This document shows positions 1-7,580 of a stretch of DNA of 30,907 nt, piece by piece (positions within the stretch are counted from its first letter, which is position 1; each line of letters begins with the position of its first letter). Under the pieces are notes generated by a model. That model saw only the letters and a program-made list of their open reading frames with translations, was not told the origin of the DNA and did no database searches. The DNA comes from a virus: positions 1-30,907 of IMG/VR virus record IMGVR_UViG_3300034190_000819; one strand, 5' to 3'. Made by a program: the position numbers and the translations under genes.

Positions 1-1026
1 GAACGAGATGCAGATGTTTATCGTTATCAGGGTCAAGCATATAGCTGGATAGGCTTTGATGAGATCACACATCTACCAACAGAGTTTGCATGGAACTACT
101 TAGCGTCACGTCTACGGACTACAGACTCAGAGATAGTTCCTTACATGCGCTGTACAGCTAACCCCGGCGGTGCTGGTGCTCATTGGGTAAAGAAGAGATA
201 CATCGACCCTAATGTTCCTCACGAGCCTTTCATGGGCGCTGACGGCCTTACAAGAAAGTTTATCCCAGCTAGTTTGCAGGATAACCCTTACTTAGCTAAG
301 GACGGACGTTACGAGCAGATGCTAAAGGCTCTACCACCTACACAGCGTAAGCAGCTCCTAGACGGAGATTGGGATGTAGCAGAAGGGGCAGCCTTCACAG
401 AGTTTGATAGATTCTTACATGTAGTAACCCCTTTTGAAATACCACTTCATTGGGAACGTGTAAAAGGAATAGATTACGGATATGCTTCTGAATCAGCTTG
501 TATATGGGGAGCAGTAGACCCCAGCGATGGTACATTGATTATATATAGAGAGCTGTACCAAAAGAATTTACTAGGTACAGAACTCGCAGAGCTTATAACC
601 AACATGGAACTAGCAGACCCCTTTTCAGTTTCGGGAGTCCTAGACACAGCATGTTGGTCAAGAACAGGTACAACAGGCCCGACAGTAGGTGAGACACTTG
701 TCCGAGCAGGACATAAACTCCGAAGGGCTGATAAGAACAGGATTCAAGGAAAAATACAAATCCACGAATACTTGAAGATTACTCCAAGCGGTAGACCACG
801 CATACAGATATTTAATACATGCCCGAACCTGATACGAGAACTTCAAGGAATTCCTCTGGATAAGAAAAACCCAGAAGACGTAGACACTCACGCATCTGAT
901 CACGCATATGATGCCTTACGTTATTTGATTATGTCTAGACCGAGAATGGCTAATCCTTTAGATAGGATGAGAGATCTTAAACGACAACAAAGCTACGCTC
1001 CTGTAGACTCAACATTTGGATACTAA
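1..1026 (+). CDS. Terminase large subunit, 3' part (5' end outside window)
   Basis: DNA-packaging motor ATPase and nuclease that cuts concatemers and pumps DNA through the portal. The frame is open from base 1, so the gene enters from the left; 341 codons are visible. Near the visible start a Walker B-like strand ends in IGFDE (about residues 17-21), followed by a TANPGGAG coupling motif at about residues 52-59. The C-terminal RNase H-like nuclease shows its acidic residues in GIDYGY (D158 of the visible part), LDTACW (D215) and HAYDALRYL (D304). The Walker A part is outside the window. The portal follows after 2 nt, the usual order. The ATG at 145 is internal and would cut through the ATPase domain. 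Identity is secure; the packaging type (cos, pac or terminal repeats) cannot be told from this piece. Confidence 0.93.
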   Translation, partial: ERDADVYRYQGQAYSWIGFDEITHLPTEFAWNYLASRLRTTDSEIVPYMRCTANPGGAGAHWVKKRYIDPNVPHEPFMGADGLTRKFIPASLQDNPYLAKDGRYEQMLKALPPTQRKQLLDGDWDVAEGAAFTEFDRFLHVVTPFEIPLHWERVKGIDYGYASESACIWGAVDPSDGTLIIYRELYQKNLLGTELAELITNMELADPFSVSGVLDTACWSRTGTTGPTVGETLVRAGHKLRRADKNRIQGKIQIHEYLKITPSGRPRIQIFNTCPNLIRELQGIPLDKKNPEDVDTHASDHAYDALRYLIMSRPRMANPLDRMRDLKRQQSYAPVDSTFGY

Positions 1027-1028
1027 AA

Positions 1029-3200
1029 ATGAATCAAGAAAATAGTTTAATGCAGAATTCTGATGAGATATACTACGCCCCTGTTGAGGGTGAGTCAGCT
1101 ATGCAATTAGAATTAGAAGAAGATGTCAGGAACAGATTTGTAGGTTTAGTAGAAGATCGTTATGCCCTCTCTAAAAATGCTAGAGAGCACGACGAACAAA
1201 GATGGTTAACGGCTTACCACAACTTCCGAGGACTCTATCCGAAGAACGTTAAGTTTCGTGAGTCTGAAAAGTCTAAAGTATTTATTAAAGTAACCAAGAC
1301 AAAAGTTCTTGCAGCTTTCGGCCAGTTAGTAGATGTAATTTTTGGCACAGGTAAGTTTCCAATTGGTGTAAGAGAAACTAAAATCCCTGAAGGCATTTCT
1401 ACTTATCAGCATCTTGACATGTCTGGTGCAGATATTGAAACTTCTAAAGCTCCAGAAGAGCTTAAAAAAGAAAAGAAAGAGATCGACCCTTTTGATATTG
1501 GATTTAAAGGCGACGGCAAAGTCTTAAAGGCTGGAGCTACCATGGGTGGCGGAGAGTCCTTTTTTGAAGAGGCGTTGAAGAAAAACGAAGCTGTTTTTGT
1601 AAACGGCCCCTCACCAATGGCAGAAACGTTAGAGATTTCCCCAGCTAAAGAAGCTGCACGTAAGATGGAAAAACTGATTCATGATCAGATTGAAGAATCT
1701 AGCGGCTCAAGTGAGCTACGTAATGCACTCTTTGAATCTGCATTGTTTGGCACAGGGATTATTAAAGGCCCATTTAACTTCAATAAAGAAATAGGCCGTT
1801 GGGATACAGATGAGAACGGTAATCGTTTCTATACCCCCGTAGCTGTGCGTGTTCCCCGAATTGAGTTTGTAAGCATCTGGGATTTCTTTCCTGATCCAAA
1901 TGCAACAACCATTGAAGAATGTGAATACGTCTGCCATCGCCATAAAATGAATAAGTCGCAACTACGTGCTTTAGCTAAAATGCCTTATTTCAAAAAGGAT
2001 GCTATTCGTGAGTGCTTACAGATGGGAGCAAACTATGAAGAAGCGGACTATGAGCACGAATTAAAAGATGATAGACGTACAGAGGATTATGGTTCAGGTC
2101 AGTATGAAGTAATAGAGTACTGGGGAATTATTGATGCAGAGTATGCCCGTGAAGTAGGTATGAACTTACCGGCAGAGATCGATGATTTAGATGAAGTACA
2201 GGTGAACGCTTGGATCAGCAATGGGAAACTACTACGTTCAGTTGTTAACCCGTTCACGCCGCACCGTATCCCTTATAATGCTTTCACTTACGAAAAGAAC
2301 CCCTACAGCTTTTTTGGTATTGGTGTTGCAGAAAACATGGATGACTCACAGCAAGTAATGAACGGTCATGCTCGCATGGCTATTGATAACCTTGCATTAA
2401 GCGGCTCTCTAGTCTTTGACGTAGACGAGTCAGCTCTTGTGGGTGGGCAGTCTATGGATGTGTACCCCGGAAAAGTATTTAGACGACAGGCTGGAATGGG
2501 TGGACAAGCAATACACGGGATTAAATTCCCTAACACATCACAAGAAAACATGATGATGTTTGACAAGTTCCGTCAGTTAGCAGATGAGCAAACAGGTATT
2601 CCTAGTTACTCACACGGTCAGACAGGCGTACAGTCTATGACACGTACTGCATCAGGTATGTCTATGCTTCTAGGTGCAGCGTCATTGAATATTAAAACAG
2701 TAGTTAAGAACTTAGATGACTTCTTGCTTAAGCCTCTTGGTAAAGCATATTTCCAGTGGAACATGCAGTTTTTTGACGGTGAATTACAGATAGAAGGTGA
2801 TCTAGAAGTAAAAGCTATGGGTACAAATAGCTTGATGCAAAAAGAAGTACGTAGTCAACGACTAACAATGTTCTTACAAACTGCACAAAACCCAGCTATT
2901 GCACCGTTTGTTAAGATGTCTAAGATTGTTAGTGAGCTTGCATACAGTTTAGATCTAGACCCAGATGAAATTTTAAATGATGCTGAAGAAGCTAAAATAG
3001 CAGCGCAGATTATAGGAGCACAGAATGCTGGACAAACAGCTGGCGGTCAAGCTGGCAACCCTAACGAACAACAAGGAGCTATGGCAGGCGATGCTGGAGC
3101 ACCTCAACAACCTCAAGACCTTGGAGCTACAGGCACTGGTGGCGGCAACATCGGAACAGGAGCTGTACCGCAGGCAGGGGAGAGTGAATTCTCTGGATAA
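1029..3200 (+). CDS. Portal protein
   Basis: Dodecameric ring at the capsid vertex through which DNA is packaged and ejected. It is 723 aa, in the size range of large podovirus portals, and directly follows the terminase. The middle (about residues 415-480) carries a segment with FTPHRIPYNAFTYEKNPYSF and GIGVAENMDDSQQVMNGHAR, typical of portal stem and wing regions, and around residue 541 TASGMSMLLGAASLNIKTVV leads to a helical crown segment. Residues about 660-723 are low complexity (Gly, Ala, Gln, Pro) and are overlapped by another gene in the +1 frame. The ATG at 1029 has only a weak upstream purine signal; M8 at 1050 is an alternative start. The assignment rests on position, length and recognised motifs. 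Confidence 0.87.
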   Translation: MNQENSLMQNSDEIYYAPVEGESAMQLELEEDVRNRFVGLVEDRYALSKNAREHDEQRWLTAYHNFRGLYPKNVKFRESEKSKVFIKVTKTKVLAAFGQLVDVIFGTGKFPIGVRETKIPEGISTYQHLDMSGADIETSKAPEELKKEKKEIDPFDIGFKGDGKVLKAGATMGGGESFFEEALKKNEAVFVNGPSPMAETLEISPAKEAARKMEKLIHDQIEESSGSSELRNALFESALFGTGIIKGPFNFNKEIGRWDTDENGNRFYTPVAVRVPRIEFVSIWDFFPDPNATTIEECEYVCHRHKMNKSQLRALAKMPYFKKDAIRECLQMGANYEEADYEHELKDDRRTEDYGSGQYEVIEYWGIIDAEYAREVGMNLPAEIDDLDEVQVNAWISNGKLLRSVVNPFTPHRIPYNAFTYEKNPYSFFGIGVAENMDDSQQVMNGHARMAIDNLALSGSLVFDVDESALVGGQSMDVYPGKVFRRQAGMGGQAIHGIKFPNTSQENMMMFDKFRQLADEQTGIPSYSHGQTGVQSMTRTASGMSMLLGAASLNIKTVVKNLDDFLLKPLGKAYFQWNMQFFDGELQIEGDLEVKAMGTNSLMQKEVRSQRLTMFLQTAQNPAIAPFVKMSKIVSELAYSLDLDPDEILNDAEEAKIAAQIIGAQNAGQTAGGQAGNPNEQQGAMAGDAGAPQQPQDLGATGTGGGNIGTGAVPQAGESEFSG
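3014..3018 (+). promoter_or_regulatory. Ribosome binding site inside the portal gene
   Basis: AGGAG lies 6 nt before the ATG at 3025, inside the portal coding sequence. This site is the main support for an internal start in the +1 frame. It is close to the ideal Shine-Dalgarno sequence and as strong as the sites of the structural genes around it. Confidence 0.6.
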
Positions 3201-3255
3201 CTTATTACAATTAAAAGAGCGTGTATCTGAAGCTCGTCAAAGAATAGAGGAATAA
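3025..3255 (+). CDS. Small helical protein overlapping the portal 3' end in another frame
   Basis: 76 aa, not assigned to a family. The first 176 nt overlap the portal gene in the +1 frame and the last 55 nt run past the portal stop. Support: AGGAG 6 nt before the ATG; a stop placed 3 nt before the next ATG (3259); and a sequence that looks like a folded helical protein, ending in ELYRRQGRVNSLDNLL, while the portal frame over the same DNA is low-complexity Gly/Ala/Gln. The wording resembles small proteins often found directly after phage portals, a resemblance from memory only. A shorter GTG start at 3184 (23 aa) is possible but would lose most of the helix. It could also be a frameshift extension of the portal; no slippery site was recognised. 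Confidence 0.62.
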   Translation: MLDKQLAVKLATLTNNKELWQAMLEHLNNLKTLELQALVAATSEQELYRRQGRVNSLDNLLQLKERVSEARQRIEE

Positions 3256-3258
3256 AAA

Positions 3259-4599
3259 ATGCCAAACGAAGAAGACATGAAAGTAAAGTATGCAGTAGGC
3301 TCCGTAGCTCAAAGGGCTGTAGAAGGTTCAGACTCCTTATTAGAAGCTGCTAAGGCAGACGTTAACGAAATTAATCGTGGCCCTGCGGAAGAGACTTTAC
3401 TTTCTACACCTGATCGTGGCGCTCCGCAGATCCGGCCTGAAGCAAGCCCAGAAGAAAGCAAAGATGTTGAAGAAGAGCTATCAATCCCTGTGCCAGTGTT
3501 AGCCTCTATTTGGTTTTCAGAAAATACTGAACCGCCTGTAGAAGAAGAGGTGGACGCTTTTGAAGATGCCGTGACTGATGCTGTAACTGAAAACGAGCCG
3601 GTTTTTAAATTCAAAGATAAAATATATAGTATAGATAAAGCATCTCTAATGGAAGTCACTGAAGAGCTTGACCAAGAGAGGAAGGGTTTCTTTTTTGGAT
3701 CACTAGCTAAACGAGTAAAAAAACTATCTAAGGGTAGAAAAAGCAAGAAGGGCGGTCGTGGACTAGGTGGTGCTATTTCCCGTTCAATAGAAAGATTAAG
3801 AGGAAGACAACAAAAAGCTTCTCCTGCCCCAACTAAAGTAATAAACATGGGCAATGTAGTAGCTACAAAATTCCCGAGGTTTTCTTCGAAAGAAGTTAAA
3901 AAACCTATGGGTGGTTTCTTTTCCGCTATCGGTAAGATGGTAAATAAACAAGCGGGAAGCGGCGTTAAAAAACAGGTAAAGAAAGGCGCACCCAGTAAGC
4001 GTAACAAGCCATTTAAAAACTCTAGAGGTTCTAAATTTTATAGAGGTTTTAAAGGTCGTTTTGGTTTTGAAGAAGGTGGTATGCCTGTAGATACATACCC
4101 CAATATTGCTCCTGAAGACATGGCAGAAGTAAAAGCGTCACAACTTCCTGATAGTGAGATGGAAGCTAAGTACGAAGAGTTTATTCTTGGCGAGGCTTTA
4201 AGTCCAATAGATCAAGATTACCTAATGGATTCGTTAGGTGAAGATGCAAAATTAAGTACCATCTTCGATAGAGTGATGGATGTAGCAACAGAATTTTCTG
4301 GTGCGGGTGCAGTAGAAGGCATCGGTACTGGAGTATCAGATTCGATACCGGCTAGGTTATCGGACGGTGAATTTGTTTTCACCGCAAAGGCCGTTGAAGC
4401 AATAGGCGTAGAAAACCTCCAAAGAATGATGGACGACGCTGAACGAAGCTTTGACGAACGTGATGGAAAGGCATATGGAGGCGCAATGAGTAGTAGCGCC
4501 GAAGACGACGAAAGTATAGACTATAATTCGAGGGGCGACAATATCAGCACTCAATTAAACGCCATACTTTTAGAAGCTAATCCAATGTCACACCGATAG
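3259..4599 (+). CDS. Virion-associated protein with basic core and SDSIPARLSDGEFV motif
   Basis: 446 aa, function unknown. Three zones are visible: an acidic N-terminal part (about 1-140), a Lys/Arg/Gly-rich middle (about 150-270, with KRVKKLSKGRKSKKGGRG), and a C-terminal part holding SDSIPARLSDGEFV from residue 360. The last motif recurs in many phage structural proteins, including tape measures, and its role is not known to me. A FEEGGMP segment separates the basic and C-terminal zones, like the GG linkers of the 2356 aa protein. Start: AGAGGA about 7 nt before the ATG. Position between portal and scaffold suggests an internal capsid or DNA-associated head protein; the basic core would suit DNA contact. 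That role is inferred. Confidence 0.7.
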   Translation: MPNEEDMKVKYAVGSVAQRAVEGSDSLLEAAKADVNEINRGPAEETLLSTPDRGAPQIRPEASPEESKDVEEELSIPVPVLASIWFSENTEPPVEEEVDAFEDAVTDAVTENEPVFKFKDKIYSIDKASLMEVTEELDQERKGFFFGSLAKRVKKLSKGRKSKKGGRGLGGAISRSIERLRGRQQKASPAPTKVINMGNVVATKFPRFSSKEVKKPMGGFFSAIGKMVNKQAGSGVKKQVKKGAPSKRNKPFKNSRGSKFYRGFKGRFGFEEGGMPVDTYPNIAPEDMAEVKASQLPDSEMEAKYEEFILGEALSPIDQDYLMDSLGEDAKLSTIFDRVMDVATEFSGAGAVEGIGTGVSDSIPARLSDGEFVFTAKAVEAIGVENLQRMMDDAERSFDERDGKAYGGAMSSSAEDDESIDYNSRGDNISTQLNAILLEANPMSHR

Positions 4600-4741
4600 T
4601 AAGGCCACCTATTTATTTAGCCCCTTACTAAAACAACAACAATTAACCTAGAGGCCACCTTTTCAGTTCAAGCCCTTATGATGTTTAGCTAACTCATAGC
4701 CACCTTGAAAGACTAAAAAGCCCCCACAGGAGAGCGACAGA
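4600..4741 (+). repeat. Leader with degenerate GGCCACCT...AGCCC repeats before the scaffold gene
   Basis: 142 nt without a gene. Three copies of a degenerate unit are present at 4603-4627, 4653-4678 and 4699-4725: (G/A)GCCACCT, then 8-14 variable bases, then AAGCCC or AGCCCC. A fourth copy at 4873-4897 lies inside the scaffold reading frame. A weak bulged stem with a TAGCT loop lies at 4679-4697, and the scaffold RBS AGGAG at 4728-4732. I cannot assign a function; a decayed reading frame, RNA regulatory elements or recombination footprints are all possible. Confidence 0.55.
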
Positions 4742-5593
4742 ATGACAGAACAAGTAGAGCAAGAAGTAAGTGAACAAGCAGTGAATCCCTATAATAAGGA
4801 TAAGTCTTGGCATACGCCAGATGCACCTAATAAAGGAAGAGCTGATTCTTTATTCTTTGACGATTCTAAACAGGCCACCTCGGAAGAAGCCCCTGTAGAA
4901 GAAACAGAAAAGAAAACAAGAACTAATTATAAAAAACGATACGATGATTTAAAGAAACATTATGATGAGAAGGTTTCCAACTTTAAACAGCGAGAAGCTG
5001 AGTTAGAGGCGGCGGCGACTAGTGGATTGAGTTCCGACTACACACCCCCGAAGACTTCAGAAGACTTGCAAGAGTTTAAAGAAAAGTATCCTGATCTGTA
5101 TGAAACGGTAGAGACTGTAGCGCATCAACGCACTGCGGAACAAACTGAAGCTTTGAGACAGCAGTTAAGTGTTCTCCAACAACGAGAACAAGGAATTGCA
5201 CGTAAAGAAGCTGAGTCTACTCTACATGAGCGTCACCCTGATTTCAACGAGATCAGACAAGACGATAATTTTCATGCGTGGGCTGATACTCAACCGGAGC
5301 AAATTCAAGGTTGGATTTATCAAAACCCAGACAATGTTCAACTAGCAATCAAAGCTATCGACCTTTATAAATTAGAAAGTGGTATCACTTCTAAAAGCGC
5401 TAAACGTACTGCATCAAAGTCGCAATCTACTGGATCAGCAGCAGACATGGTATCTACAAAAACTACTTCCGTAGGTGCCAATGAGCCAAAGATCTGGACA
5501 CGGAAAGAGATCAACTCTCTCTCTATGGCCGACTATGATAAATATGAATCAGAAATAGATCAGGCTGTAACAGAAGGAAGAGTTGCTTCTTAA
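4742..5593 (+). CDS. Scaffolding protein
   Basis: 283 aa, acidic and helical, directly before the major capsid gene. It would guide coat assembly inside the procapsid and leave before or during packaging. Visible parts: a disordered acidic N-terminus, a charged coiled-coil segment (about 62-85, KKRYDDLKKHYDEKVSNF), a second helix around 135-160, a HPDFNEIRQDDNFHAWADTQ segment (about 165-185), a Ser/Thr/Lys linker, and a short C-terminal helical element with basic residues (IWTRKEINSLSMADYDKYES), the usual place of coat binding. RBS AGGAG about 9 nt upstream of the ATG. Gene order and composition make this a good call, though scaffolds diverge quickly in sequence. No internal protease motif was seen. 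Confidence 0.8.
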   Translation: MTEQVEQEVSEQAVNPYNKDKSWHTPDAPNKGRADSLFFDDSKQATSEEAPVEETEKKTRTNYKKRYDDLKKHYDEKVSNFKQREAELEAAATSGLSSDYTPPKTSEDLQEFKEKYPDLYETVETVAHQRTAEQTEALRQQLSVLQQREQGIARKEAESTLHERHPDFNEIRQDDNFHAWADTQPEQIQGWIYQNPDNVQLAIKAIDLYKLESGITSKSAKRTASKSQSTGSAADMVSTKTTSVGANEPKIWTRKEINSLSMADYDKYESEIDQAVTEGRVAS

Positions 5594-5623
5594 ACTTTTA
5601 TTCTTTTAATGAGGTAACACACA

Positions 5624-6592
5624 ATGACTAGTAATACATCTAACGACAACTTTGACGCTTCAGGTTCTAACTTTGGCGGAGCATCACCAACAGGTAACTT
5701 TTTACCGGAAATCTACTCGAAAAAGGTTCAAAACTTTTTCCGTAAAGCTTCTGTAGTAGAAGGCATCACTAACACTGATTACTCTGGCGAGATCAGTTCT
5801 TTTGGTGACACTGTTAAGATTATCAAAGAACCAACAATTGAAGTGTTTGATTACACTCGTGGTAGCGATACTACTCAAGCAACACTTACTGACACTCAAA
5901 CTACATTAGTAGTTGATCGTGCTAACGCTTTCAAATTCATCGTTGATGATATTGAAGAAAATATGTCTCATGTAAACTTTAAAGAGATTGCTGCTTCTTC
6001 TGCTGCATACTCGCTTAAAGATGCGTTTGATAAAGGCGTACTTGCCAACATGATTGCTAACTTGTCAGCAGCTACACCAGACCATATCATCGGTGCTGAT
6101 GCAGCCGCAGGCACTGGCGGAGTTGTTGAAACTACTGCTTCAGTAGATATTTTAAGCACTGCTGGTACAGTAGTAGATCCTCTTGACCTTATGGCTCGAA
6201 TGGCTCTTAAACTTGACGAAGCTAATGTTCCAGAAGAAGGCCGATGGTTCTTAGCATCTCCTGATTTCTACGAGCAGTTAAGCCAGTCTGGTTCTAAGTT
6301 ATTGTCAGTAGACTTTAACGCAGGCCAAGGTTCAATCCGCAACGGTTTGGTAAGCACTGGTAAGTTACGTGGCTTTGAAATGTATAAGTCTAATAACTTA
6401 GCTCCATCAGGCTTAACTGCGGCAGGTATTGTTTTAGCAGGTCACATCTCAAGCACAGCGACTGCTCAGACAATTATCAATACTGAAGTTCTTCGTGACC
6501 CTACAAGCTTTGGCGACATCTGTCGTGGCTTGCACGTTTACGGTTCTAAAGTATTACGTCCAGAAGCATTGGTCGGCGCATACTACGGCTAA
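5624..6592 (+). CDS. Major capsid protein
   Basis: 322 aa, expected to form the HK97-fold shell. Features: a short Ser/Asn/Gly N-terminal arm; KKVQNFFRKASVVEG helix; a strand segment FGDTVKIIKEPTIEVFDYTR (about 61-80) typical of coat proteins; DRANAFKFIVDDIEENM spine-helix region; and a C-terminal VYGSKVLRPEALVGAYYG ending. It follows the scaffold by 30 nt, has the RBS GAGGT 9 nt before the ATG, and is followed at once by a hairpin terminator, as expected for the most highly expressed structural gene. No separate head protease or decoration gene is seen next to it, in line with scaffold-driven assembly in podophages. Confidence 0.9.
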   Translation: MTSNTSNDNFDASGSNFGGASPTGNFLPEIYSKKVQNFFRKASVVEGITNTDYSGEISSFGDTVKIIKEPTIEVFDYTRGSDTTQATLTDTQTTLVVDRANAFKFIVDDIEENMSHVNFKEIAASSAAYSLKDAFDKGVLANMIANLSAATPDHIIGADAAAGTGGVVETTASVDILSTAGTVVDPLDLMARMALKLDEANVPEEGRWFLASPDFYEQLSQSGSKLLSVDFNAGQGSIRNGLVSTGKLRGFEMYKSNNLAPSGLTAAGIVLAGHISSTATAQTIINTEVLRDPTSFGDICRGLHVYGSKVLRPEALVGAYYG

Positions 6593-6609
6593 TAGCAACA
6601 ACTAAGTGC

Positions 6610-6637
6610 GAGGGGTGTAAAAGCCCCTCAATCTTTT
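6610..6637 (+). terminator. Hairpin terminator after the capsid gene
   Basis: GAGGGG (6610-6615) pairs with CCCCTC (6624-6629) around a TGTAAAAG loop, with a possible added T-G pair, and is followed by TCTTTT at 6632-6637. The U tract is short, so termination may be partial. It would lower transcription of the tail genes relative to scaffold and coat. Confidence 0.72.
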
Positions 6638-6649
6638 AAGGAGATATAC

Positions 6650-6808
6650 ATGCCCCAAATAGGAACTCCAGAAAAACCAGTAAAACTTAAATGGAACAAG
6701 GTAATTAAAGTATCAAGTTCTGCGTATACTGGAACAGCAAAACAGAATTACGATGATAACTACGATAAGATTTTCAATAAAACGAAGAAGACAACAGAGG
6801 CCAAGTAA
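6650..6808 (+). CDS. Small basic hypothetical protein between capsid and adaptor genes
   Basis: 52 aa, starting MPQIGTPEKPVKLKWNKVIK and rich in lysine and tyrosine. Not recognised. Support for being real: a very strong RBS (AAGGAGATATAC directly before the ATG), start just after the coat terminator, stop joined to the ATG of the next gene with no gap, and codon use like its neighbours. It has no membrane segment or cysteine. The position suits a head-completion or minor capsid factor, but nothing in the sequence proves that. Confidence 0.72.
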   Translation: MPQIGTPEKPVKLKWNKVIKVSSSAYTGTAKQNYDDNYDKIFNKTKKTTEAK

Positions 6809-7579
6809 ATGGCAACAACTTTTAAAGAATTAACAAATCAAATTCTTCGTGAACTAAACGAAGTAGAATTGACTACATCTAGTTTTCCTTCGGCTGTGGG
6901 CATACAAGCACACATTAAAGATTGTATTAACAAAGCTTATTTAGATGTTGCTATTGACGAACCTCAATGGCCTTTCTTAGCTGCTGCTGAAAGCGGATCA
7001 CTAGACCCTATGTACGGTAACGCATCTATAGAGTCAGTAGCTGGAACACGATGGTATGAATTAAAACCATCTAGCTCATCTCTTGGGGACGATTACGGCT
7101 CTATAGACTGGGATAACTTTTACTTAACAACTGTAGGTGTTGCAGGAGAAACAGCGCCTTATGTATCTAAAAGTCTACACTATTCAACCACAGAAGATTG
7201 GAATAGATTTAGACGGGCGAATGAAAACGCAGACGATGCAGATCAAGCAAAGGGAGGCGAGCCTACACATATTATTAGAAGCCCCGATGGGCGTAAGGTA
7301 GGTTTAAGTCCTATCCCAAATAAAGCATATAAAGTTTGGTTTTCTGCATATAATCAAATAACTAAACTTTCAGCAGAGTCAGACACAATCGTCATACCGG
7401 ATTCTTATATTAATGTTGTTCTAGCAAAAGCCCGATATTATTGCTGGCAGTTTAAAGATAATCCGCAAGCAGCTTCCTTCGCTATGGAAGACTATAAAAA
7501 ATCCTACGATCAAATGCGTTCTAATTTATTAGAGCCTACCCCCACATATATAACAGACGATAGAGTGAGGTTCGTGTAA
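6809..7579 (+). CDS. Putative head-to-tail adaptor (tail tubular A-like)
   Basis: 256 aa. The N-terminus (FKELTNQILRELNE, about 5-18, then a KDCINKAYLDVA helix, about 37-48) and the C-terminal helices (VLAKARYYCWQFKDNPQAAS, then a MEDYKKSYDQMRSNL helix) match the helix-rich layout of podovirus adaptors that bind below the portal. A central strand region has GGEPTHIIRSPDGRKVGLSP. Its position after the capsid and directly before the nozzle-like gene fits. RBS AGAGG lies about 8 nt upstream, inside the previous gene. The call is by architecture and order, not a firm motif; a connector of the P22 gp4 or T7 gp11 kind is the best guess. Confidence 0.6.
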   Translation: MATTFKELTNQILRELNEVELTTSSFPSAVGIQAHIKDCINKAYLDVAIDEPQWPFLAAAESGSLDPMYGNASIESVAGTRWYELKPSSSSLGDDYGSIDWDNFYLTTVGVAGETAPYVSKSLHYSTTEDWNRFRRANENADDADQAKGGEPTHIIRSPDGRKVGLSPIPNKAYKVWFSAYNQITKLSAESDTIVIPDSYINVVLAKARYYCWQFKDNPQAASFAMEDYKKSYDQMRSNLLEPTPTYITDDRVRFV

Positions 7580-7580
7580 G

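Noticed and set aside
3309-4007. 232 aa open frame on the minus strand
   Set aside because: It lies wholly antisense to the 446 aa gene, has no RBS, and reads as Ser/Leu/Pro-rich shadow of Lys/Glu-rich coding sequence.
4600-4741. Anti-Shine-Dalgarno function of the CACCT motifs
   Set aside because: The shared CACCT could pair with AGGTG, but the scaffold RBS is AGGAG, so the match is too short to support sequestering.
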